A stretch of DNA of 52,543 bases from an uncultured Bacteroidales bacterium (GTDB lineage Bacteria; Bacteroidota; Bacteroidia; Bacteroidales; Bacteroidaceae), in contig CADAJV010000030.1 in the NCBI GenBank assembly GCA_902788275.1, positions 1 through 52,543 of the forward strand. Reading direction: 5' to 3'. A program made the position numbers and the translations under genes. This document shows, in pieces, positions 46,541 to 52,543 of the stretch; the stretch's first letter is position 1; every line of letters starts with the position of its first letter. The notes under the pieces were generated by a model. The model worked only from the letters and a program-made list of their open reading frames with translations. It was not told where the DNA came from and made no database searches.

Positions 46541-47740
46541 ATGGAAAAGAAGAAGGTCGTTGTCGCCTTTTCGGGCGGACTTGATACCAGCTACACCGTC
46601 ATGTATCTGGCCAAGGAAAAAGGATACGAAGTATATGCAGCCTGTGCCAACACCGGCGGTTTCAGCCTTGAGCAGCTGAAAGCCAACGAGGAGAACGCCT
46701 ATAAGCTTGGTGCTACCAAGTATGTTACTCTTGATGTCACTCAGGAGTATTATGATAAGTCGCTTAAGTATATGGTCTTTGGAAATGTGTTGCGCAACAA
46801 TTGCTATCCCATCTCTGTCAGCTCCGAGCGCATATTCCAGGCCCTTGCCATAGCGCGCTATGCCAATGAGATTGGCGCCGATGCTATTGCCCATGGCAGC
46901 ACAGGGGCAGGCAATGACCAGATTCGCTTTGACATGACTTTTCTCGTCAAGTCGCCTGGCGTGGAGATTATCACCCTTACCCGTGACAACAACCTCAGCC
47001 GTCAGGAGGAAGTTGACTATCTCAATCAGCATGGTTTCAATGCCGATTTCGCCAAGCTGAAATATTCTTATAACGTAGGCATCTGGGGCACCAGCATCTG
47101 TGGTGGCGAGATACTCGACAGTACTCAGGGCTTGCCCGAAAGTGCATACCTTAAGCATCCCACCAAGACGGGTACTGAGATTCTCTCACTCGGCTTTGAG
47201 AAGGGCGAACTGGTCAGTGTCAACGGAGTGAAATATGACGATAAGATTAAGGCCATACAGGCCGTGGAGGAGATAGGGGCCGCCTATGCCATAGGTCGCG
47301 ACTGTCATGTGGGTGACACCATCATTGGCATCAAGGGTCGCGTGGGCTTCGAGGCCGCAGCCCCCATGCTTATTATCGGTGCCCACCGATTTTTGGAGAA
47401 ATACACCCTCAGCAAGTGGCAGCAGTACTGGAAGGATCAGGTCAGCAACTGGTATGGCATGTTCCTCCACGAAAGCCAGTATCTGGAGCCTGTGATGCCC
47501 GACATTGAGGCTATGCTCCAGAGCAGCCAGCGTAATGTCAACGGTACTGTCACTCTGGAACTTCGGCCTTATTGCTTCCAGACCGTAGGCTGCGACACTC
47601 CCGACGACCTTGTCCACAACAAACTTGGCGAATACGGCGAGACTGCCAAGGCTTGGACCTCAGAGGACGCTAAGGGTTTCATCAAAGTGACGGCCACTCC
47701 ATTGCGTGCATATTATTCAGTACACCCAGACGAGAGATAA
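46541..47740 (+). CDS. argG: Argininosuccinate synthase
   Basis: The enzyme joins citrulline and aspartate using ATP. The 399-residue protein has the ATP-pyrophosphatase P-loop AFSGGLDTSYT (about 9-19), ANTGG, SVSSERIFQ and HGSTGAGNDQIRF (about 119-131), all typical of this synthetase. It is the middle gene of the arginine cluster, 6 bp after the GNAT gene. It ends 82 bp before argC in a gap that holds a G/C-rich hairpin of a repeated type. Confidence 0.95.
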   Translation: MEKKKVVVAFSGGLDTSYTVMYLAKEKGYEVYAACANTGGFSLEQLKANEENAYKLGATKYVTLDVTQEYYDKSLKYMVFGNVLRNNCYPISVSSERIFQALAIARYANEIGADAIAHGSTGAGNDQIRFDMTFLVKSPGVEIITLTRDNNLSRQEEVDYLNQHGFNADFAKLKYSYNVGIWGTSICGGEILDSTQGLPESAYLKHPTKTGTEILSLGFEKGELVSVNGVKYDDKIKAIQAVEEIGAAYAIGRDCHVGDTIIGIKGRVGFEAAAPMLIIGAHRFLEKYTLSKWQQYWKDQVSNWYGMFLHESQYLEPVMPDIEAMLQSSQRNVNGTVTLELRPYCFQTVGCDTPDDLVHNKLGEYGETAKAWTSEDAKGFIKVTATPLRAYYSVHPDER

Positions 47741-47743
47741 AAA

Positions 47744-47776
47744 GCCTACCCCCTCCCCCTCCCAAAAGGAGGGGAG
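47744..47776. repeat. GC-rich hairpin repeat between argG and argC
   Basis: A C-rich run ending CTCCCCCTCCC pairs imperfectly with GGAGGGGAG across CAAAA. An inverted relative is at 47851-47885, inside the 5' end of argC, so the two could pair with each other in the transcript and hide the argC start. Confidence 0.65.
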
Positions 47777-47822
47777 TATGAAAGATAGTAGTGTCTGAGT
47801 ATGAAAGATGAATACATAATAA

Positions 47823-48848
47823 ATGAACGAGTTATGCAATACTAACAGGCCATCCCCCTTCCCTTTGGGAGGGGTTAGGGGTAGGCTCCGTATCGGAATT
47901 TTTGGCGCAGCCGGCTATACCGGCGGCGAACTGATGCGCCTGCTGCTTAATCATCCGGCGGCGGAGATAGCTTTTGCTCACTCCGAGAGCAATGCCGGCA
48001 ACCTTGTGAGCGATGTTCACGAGGGAATGGTGGGAGATTGTGAACTGTGCTTTTGCCGCGACTATAGTTTTGGCCACGTTGATGTCATTTTTCTTTGCTT
48101 CGGTCACGGTAAGAGTGAAGCCTTCCTTAAGGAGCACACTATTCCTGCCGATGTCAAGGTTATTGACCTTGCCCAGGACTTCCGTATTGCTGGCAAGCAT
48201 GATTTTGTTTACGGCCTGCCTGAGATGCATCGCGATGCAATCCGCAAGGCCAACCGTCTCGCCAACCCCGGCTGCTTCGCTACCTGCATCCAGCTGGCCC
48301 TGCTGCCTGCCCTCAAGGCTGGCATCCTAAGCGGCGACATACATGTCAACGGCATCACCGGCAGCACCGGGGCAGGCCAGAAGCCCGGCGCCACCACCCA
48401 TTTCTCTTGGCGCAACGACAATATCTCCGTCTATAAGGCATTCACCCATCAGCACCTGCTCGAGATCAACCAAACTGTACAGGAGCTAACCCCCGGCTAT
48501 ACGGGTAGGGTGCTCTTCATTCCCCAGCGCGGCTGTTTTGCCCGCGGCATATTTGTAAGCGCCTACGCACGGTGCTCTGCTCCGATAGAGGAAGTGCATA
48601 GCCTCTACGCCGACTACTATAAGGACGCTCCTTTCACTCACGTAGTCAGCCATAGTCCCGACCTTAAGCAGGTGGTCAATACCAACAAGGCTGTTGTCTA
48701 TGTGGAGAAATATGAAGACCAGCTGCTTATGCTCTGCTGCATCGACAATCTCCTCAAAGGTGCTGTAGGTCAGGCAGTGCAGAATATGAATCTTATGTTC
48801 GGCCTCGACGAGGAGGCTGGTCTCCGACTAAAGGCCTCTGCTTTTTAG
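47823..48848 (+). CDS. argC: N-acylglutamyl-phosphate reductase
   Basis: The enzyme reduces N-acylglutamyl phosphate to the semialdehyde with NADPH. The Rossmann motif IGIFGAAGYTGGE is at 24-36, much later than usual, and the catalytic Cys151 is in ANPGCFATC. Residues about 9-22 (RPSPFPLGGVRGRL) are encoded by a G/C-rich hairpin repeat (47851-47885) inserted between the ATG and the Rossmann fold. The next in-frame start would be the TTG at 47865. If the ATG is used, the protein has a repeat-derived N-terminal extension. 341 residues in total. Confidence 0.93.
   Translation: MNELCNTNRPSPFPLGGVRGRLRIGIFGAAGYTGGELMRLLLNHPAAEIAFAHSESNAGNLVSDVHEGMVGDCELCFCRDYSFGHVDVIFLCFGHGKSEAFLKEHTIPADVKVIDLAQDFRIAGKHDFVYGLPEMHRDAIRKANRLANPGCFATCIQLALLPALKAGILSGDIHVNGITGSTGAGQKPGATTHFSWRNDNISVYKAFTHQHLLEINQTVQELTPGYTGRVLFIPQRGCFARGIFVSAYARCSAPIEEVHSLYADYYKDAPFTHVVSHSPDLKQVVNTNKAVVYVEKYEDQLLMLCCIDNLLKGAVGQAVQNMNLMFGLDEEAGLRLKASAF
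47851..47885. repeat. GC-rich hairpin repeat inside the 5' end of argC
   Basis: It reads ATCCCCCTTCCCTTTGGGAG and continues as GGGTTAGGGGTAGGC. CCCTTCCC/GGGAGGGG-type arms give a hairpin around TTT. It matches the inverted copy at 47744-47776. Confidence 0.7.
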
Positions 48849-48939
48849 ACCAATAACCGGCAACTGTTGACCACAGTGTGGCACGGTTTTTATGCACGGC
48901 CCCAGTCGGGGCTTGACTCAAATCTCAAACTTTCAAGAC

Positions 48940-50079
48940 ATGCAGCTTTTTGATGTTTATCCTCTCTTCGATATAGCCATCGACCACGGCAAAGGGTGCC
49001 GTGTATGGGACACCAACGGCAATGAATACCTCGACCTCTACGGCGGCCATGCCGTAATCAGCGTAGGCCACTGCCATCCTCACTATGTGGAGGCGATGAC
49101 TACGCAGCTTAACAAGCTTGGTTTCTATAGCAATTCAGTCATCAACCCCCTGCAAAAAGAGTTTGCACGCCGACTGGGCAAGGCCTGTGGCTATGATGAT
49201 TACCAGTTGTTTCTCATCAACTCTGGCGCCGAGGCCAACGAGAATGCCCTCAAGCTCGCCTCCTTCCATAATGGTCGCACACGCGTCCTATCCTTAGAGA
49301 AAGCTTTCCATGGCCGCACCTCCCTGGCGGTAGAGGCTACGGCGAACCCTAAGATTATTGCCCCAATCAATGCCAACCACCATGTTACCTATCTGCCGCT
49401 CAACGACCTCGAGCCGTGGCGCCGGGAGATTGAGAAGGGCGACGTCTGTGCTGTGATTATCGAATGCATACAAGGCGTAGGCGGCATCCGCATGGCCACG
49501 GCTGAGTTTATGCAGGGGCTCCGCAGCCTGTGTGACGAGCATGACACTGTTCTCATTTGCGACGAGATACAGTGTGGTTACGGCCGTAGCGGCAAGTTCT
49601 TTGCACATCAGCATCTTGGGATAGCCCCTGACCTTATCACTGTGGCTAAGGGTATTGCCAATGGCTTCCCGATGTCAGCACTGCTTATCTCGCCTAAGTT
49701 TAAGCCTGTCTTCGGCCAGCTGGGCACCACCTTTGGTGGCAACCACCTGGCTTGCGCCGGTGCACTTGCTGTTCTGGATATTATTGAGAACGAGCATCTG
49801 GTTGACAATGCTGCTGAGGTAGGCGACTACCTGATGACCCGCCTCAAGAACGAACCCCTCCCTCATGTTGTCGATGTACGCGGCCGTGGCCTTATGATAG
49901 GTATTGAGCTGGACATCCCCTATAAGGAGATACGCAACCGACTCGTCAAGGAGCAGCATGTATTCACTGGTTGCTCAGGCACTAATACCCTGCGCCTTTT
50001 ACCGCCTCTTACTCTGACAAAGGCTGAGGCTGACGAGTTTGTGGAGAAACTCAGGGCTGTGCTTGCCAATAACTGCTAA
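48940..50079 (+). CDS. argD: N-acylornithine aminotransferase
   Basis: This PLP-dependent class III aminotransferase converts N-acylglutamate semialdehyde and glutamate to N-acylornithine. I use the ATG at 48940 (MQLFDVYPLFDIA, 379 residues), since the upstream 16 codons have no family match. Key sites are the phosphate-binding SGAEANENALK (95-105), CDEIQCGYGRSG (207-218) and the Schiff-base lysine in ITVAKGIANG (Lys237). A small hairpin (GCCCC AGTC GGGGC, 48899-48912) lies in the leader between argC and argD. Given ArgF', the acyl group may be succinyl. Confidence 0.93.
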   Translation: MQLFDVYPLFDIAIDHGKGCRVWDTNGNEYLDLYGGHAVISVGHCHPHYVEAMTTQLNKLGFYSNSVINPLQKEFARRLGKACGYDDYQLFLINSGAEANENALKLASFHNGRTRVLSLEKAFHGRTSLAVEATANPKIIAPINANHHVTYLPLNDLEPWRREIEKGDVCAVIIECIQGVGGIRMATAEFMQGLRSLCDEHDTVLICDEIQCGYGRSGKFFAHQHLGIAPDLITVAKGIANGFPMSALLISPKFKPVFGQLGTTFGGNHLACAGALAVLDIIENEHLVDNAAEVGDYLMTRLKNEPLPHVVDVRGRGLMIGIELDIPYKEIRNRLVKEQHVFTGCSGTNTLRLLPPLTLTKAEADEFVEKLRAVLANNC

Positions 50080-50163
50080 CCACAAAGGCGTGCAATTCGG
50101 CCGCGTGGGTCCAATTCTACCTGTTTAGCAGCATTTTGTGCCAAATTATTTTTAAAAAGAGTG

Positions 50164-50202
50164 CTCCGTTTTCGTTTTTGCAGTGCCAATGCGAAAGCGG
50201 AG
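50164..50202 (+). terminator. Hairpin terminator after argD
   Basis: CTCCGTTTTCG (50164-50174) pairs with CGAAAGCGGAG (50192-50202), 11 bp with one G-T pair and a 17-nt loop. ACTAATTTTTG follows. Confidence 0.6.
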
Positions 50203-50247
50203 ACTAATTTTTGTCTAAATTCGCAAGCAATAAAATTCAGATAGACT

Positions 50248-51165
50248 ATGCTAAAGGACAGCAAAACCATTGTAATTGTAGGAAGCAGCAATACCGACCT
50301 CGTTGTCAGGGTAGATTATTTTCCTAAGGCCGGTGAGACCATTATCGGTAGTGACTTTATGACCGCCCAGGGTGGCAAGGGAGCCAATCAGGCAGTGGCC
50401 GTGGCGCGCCTTGGTGGCGAGGCTGTCTTCGTGGCTCGACTAGGCAATGATTCTTTTGGCGAAATCACACTGTCCTCGTTGCGCAAAGAGGGTATTGACC
50501 TCCGTCATGTTCAGCTCACCGAGGGAGTAGCCTCCGGCGTGGCCACCATCACCGTGGACGCCCATGGCGAGAATTCCATCGTTGTGGCCAGCGGAGCCAA
50601 TGCGCTTCTTACTCCCCAGGATGTTGACCTTGCCGCGGCCGACATAAGGCAGGCTGCCATTCTGCTTATGCAGCTTGAGACCCCGCTGCCCACTCTCGTC
50701 CAGGCTGCCCGCCAGGCCAAGGCTGCCGGCACCCTCGTGGTGCTCAATCCCGCGCCTTATCCTAAGCAGCCCCTGCCCGAGGAGCTCCTTCAGAACACTG
50801 ACATCATCATACCCAACGAGACTGAGGCCGCCTATATGACTGGCATCGAGGTGACTGATGAGTCCTCCGCCCTACGGGCCATTCGCAAGATACAGTCCAT
50901 GGGCGTGGCCAATGTTATCATCACCGTGGGCAGCAAGGGAGCCTACACCCTGGCCGACGACCAGCTGGTCAATGTCCCTGCGTTCCCGGTAGAAGCCGTT
51001 GATACCACCGCCGCCGGCGACACCTTCTGCGGTGCCCTCTGCGTAGCCCTCACCAAGGGGCTCGCCATGTCTGAAGCCATACGCATGGCCAACAAGGCAG
51101 CCTCTATCTCCGTCACGCGCCGTGGTGCCCAGCCATCTGTGCCCACTGCCGCCGAAGTGTTTTAG
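50248..51165 (+). CDS. rbsK: Ribokinase
   Basis: This PfkB-family kinase phosphorylates D-ribose at C5 using ATP. The 305-residue protein has the PfkB start GSSNTDLVVRVDYFPKAGET, the GGKGANQAVAVARLGG substrate loop (about 41-56) and the second signature VDTTAAGDTFCGAL with the catalytic Asp (about 250-263). It lies 93 bp upstream of a GRP-type sugar transporter, giving a two-gene ribose uptake and use unit. No promoter of the consensus type is certain; a TAAATTCG at 50216-50223 is a weak candidate. Confidence 0.92.
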   Translation: MLKDSKTIVIVGSSNTDLVVRVDYFPKAGETIIGSDFMTAQGGKGANQAVAVARLGGEAVFVARLGNDSFGEITLSSLRKEGIDLRHVQLTEGVASGVATITVDAHGENSIVVASGANALLTPQDVDLAAADIRQAAILLMQLETPLPTLVQAARQAKAAGTLVVLNPAPYPKQPLPEELLQNTDIIIPNETEAAYMTGIEVTDESSALRAIRKIQSMGVANVIITVGSKGAYTLADDQLVNVPAFPVEAVDTTAAGDTFCGALCVALTKGLAMSEAIRMANKAASISVTRRGAQPSVPTAAEVF

Positions 51166-51258
51166 CTGGTAACAAACAACTCACAATGCTGCGCAGTTCT
51201 GCTGCGTGGCTACCTTGCGGACTTGGCAAAAACCTAAAATTTCAAATAAGACAAAACC

Positions 51259-52272
51259 ATGTTTATCGTAACAAGCAGCACCCTCGCCGTCATCCTGTGC
51301 GTAGTAACTATGCTATGCTGGGGCAGCTGGGGCAACACACAGAAACTGGCCGGCAAGAGCTGGCGCTATGAACTCTTCTACTGGGACTACATCGTGGGCA
51401 TCCTGCTCTTCTCTCTTGTAGTCGGTTTTACCCTTGGCAGCAATGGCGAGGGCGGACGTGCCTTCCTCACCGACCTTGGCCAGCTCGATGCTACACGTGC
51501 CGGCAGTGCCATACTGGGCGGTATCATTTTCAATGCGGCTAATATCCTGCTCACGGCAGCCGTCAGTATCTCCGGCCTTGCCATAGCATGGCCTATCGGC
51601 CTGGGCATCGCCCTGGTGCTTGGTGTATTTCTCAACTACATCCTTGCCCCCAACGGCAATCCCGCCCTGCTCGCCCTTGGCGTTGCCCTTGTGCTCGGCT
51701 CCGTCATCTGCAACGGCGTAGCCTCCGGCAAGAACTCCAAGTCTTCCGGTCGCGGCATCAGCAAGAAGGGGCTTACCCTCACCATCGTCAGCGGTCTGCT
51801 CATGGGCATCTTCTATCCCTTCGTGGCCTACGCCATGGACCTCAGCAGCTGCACCAGCCCCGCCGCAGGCATGGCTACCCCCTACAGCGCCTTCTTCCTC
51901 TGCGCCCTGGGAGCCTTCTTGAGCAACTTTGTGTTTAATACCATTCTCATGCGTCGCCCCATCTCCGGTGAGCCCGTCACCTACAGACAGTATTTCGCCG
52001 GTCGTCCCGCCACCCACCTTGTGGGCATCCTCGGCGGTTGCATCTGGGGTCTTGGCACCGTGCTGAGCTATATATGCTCCGGCAAGGAGGCCAACCTCGG
52101 CCCTGCCATCAGCTATGCCCTGGGCCAAGGCTCTCCCATGATAGCCGCCCTGTGGGGCATCTTTATCTGGAAGGAGTTTAAGGGCGCCAACGCTGCCGTC
52201 CGCCTGTTGCTCTTCTTCATGTTCGTAGCCTTCATCGTAGGCGTCTATACCATCATCGCCGCACGCGGATAA
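51259..52272 (+). CDS. GRP-family sugar (ribose) transporter
   Basis: The 337-residue protein has about ten membrane helices in the drug/metabolite-transporter superfamily arrangement, close to the GRP/RbsU sugar-uptake proteins. The opening WGSWGNTQKL (about 21-30) and YWDYIVG are typical, as is the Gly/Ala-rich fifth helix region. The ribokinase gene directly upstream points to ribose as substrate, though other pentoses or glucose are possible. It is followed by a strong terminator. Confidence 0.85.
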   Translation: MFIVTSSTLAVILCVVTMLCWGSWGNTQKLAGKSWRYELFYWDYIVGILLFSLVVGFTLGSNGEGGRAFLTDLGQLDATRAGSAILGGIIFNAANILLTAAVSISGLAIAWPIGLGIALVLGVFLNYILAPNGNPALLALGVALVLGSVICNGVASGKNSKSSGRGISKKGLTLTIVSGLLMGIFYPFVAYAMDLSSCTSPAAGMATPYSAFFLCALGAFLSNFVFNTILMRRPISGEPVTYRQYFAGRPATHLVGILGGCIWGLGTVLSYICSGKEANLGPAISYALGQGSPMIAALWGIFIWKEFKGANAAVRLLLFFMFVAFIVGVYTIIAARG

Positions 52273-52362
52273 GGCCGTAGGCGAGAGTCTTGTCAAGGTC
52301 GGCATTGCCGGCTGGCGTAAATAGATATCCTTTCGTTTCAGACACGATAAGACAAGTTGTCT

Positions 52363-52397
52363 TCGCGCCCATGCTCCAACTAAGAGCGTGGGCGCGA
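52363..52397 (+). terminator. Hairpin terminator after the sugar transporter
   Basis: TCGCGCCCATGCTC (52363-52376) pairs with GAGCGTGGGCGCGA (52384-52397), 14 bp with one G-T pair and a 7-nt loop. It is followed by ATCTTTTGTG. Confidence 0.8.
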
Positions 52398-52543
52398 ATC
52401 TTTTGTGTGTGTTCATATATTTTGGCAACAATATAGCAGTTGGCCAGATTACAGTCTCTGCGAAATAGTCATGCTCTCTCTGCGCCAACATCTGTGTCAT
52501 TGCCTATAAAAAATTAAAATGTTTTTTGCATACATTCCTGCAT
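52398..52543. other. Gene-free end of window
   Basis: There is no gene, tRNA or clear promoter in this stretch. The last 40 bases are A/T-rich and may form the leader of a gene beyond the window. Confidence 0.5.

Noticed and set aside
51313..52500. Open frame of 395 codons antisense to the sugar transporter
   Set aside because: It is Gly/Ala/Glu/His-rich, as expected from the reverse of a membrane-protein gene, and the transporter frame has clear helices.

Overview
The window looks like a chromosomal segment of a Bacteroidales bacterium, most like Prevotellaceae or Muribaculaceae; the species cannot be fixed from sequence alone. The support is Bacteroidetes-type promoters (TTG, about 19 bp, TAnnTTTG), mostly AT-rich leaders instead of Shine-Dalgarno sites, many short lipoproteins, a batA-E aerotolerance operon, a C10 (streptopain) protease, an argF'-type arginine pathway and a stand-alone MetH activation-domain protein. 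I call about 43 protein genes, one tRNA and one gene remnant; there is no integrase, transposase, phage or CRISPR locus.

Layout. 638-6394 (minus): M48 metalloprotease lipoprotein, an SGNH/MBOAT O-acylation pair, a PlsC acyltransferase and a membrane metallophosphoesterase. 6466-9365 (minus): one operon of a polyprenol-phosphate-type glycosyltransferase, dihydroorotase and a MetH-activation-domain protein, behind a clear promoter. 9541-11098 (plus): a macro-like protein and a rhodanese/metallo-beta-lactamase lipoprotein. 11461-16263 (minus): DUF3667 protein, ArgF', S37/S28-type protease, TlpA-like thioredoxin and RmlA. 16515-26294 (plus): GH89 alpha-N-acetylglucosaminidase, lipoprotein mutarotase and an AddAB-type helicase-nuclease pair. 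26368-30300: tRNA-Lys, C10 protease, HD phosphohydrolase, a small lipoprotein and a C_GCAxxG_C_C protein. 31181-41381 (plus): dapA, then moxR, DUF58, a BatD-like gene, batA, a batB-batC fusion, a batD-batE fusion and an SH3 protein. 41512-52272: aspS, a small lipoprotein, mnmA, argR-GNAT-argG-argC-argD, and ribokinase with a GRP-type sugar transporter.

Arginine synthesis is split between 12410-13375 (argF') and 45407-50079. Together they supply an acyltransferase candidate, reductase, aminotransferase, carbamoyltransferase and argininosuccinate synthase. Ser at the specificity position of ArgF' points to N-succinyl rather than N-acetyl intermediates.

The most unusual content is in the repeats. 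(1) A palindromic element of about 76-86 bp occurs four times: twice between genes and twice in frame inside conserved genes (the MBL hydrolase and AddB), with compensatory changes in its hairpins. (2) Four arrays of 21-bp units, three of them exactly seven units (147 bp) and the fourth cut by the window edge, switch unit orientation in the middle so that they fold back. (3) Two of these arrays lie in a 154-bp inverted repeat (about 96 % identical) that bounds a 30-kb segment. (4) Gene-free stretches are built from a shared set of 7-, 8- and 10-bp tandem repeats and short words. A 168-bp array of 24 seven-bp units ends 8 bp before batA. In the bat operon two neighbouring gene pairs have lost their stop codons and keep the second gene's signal peptide as an internal segment.
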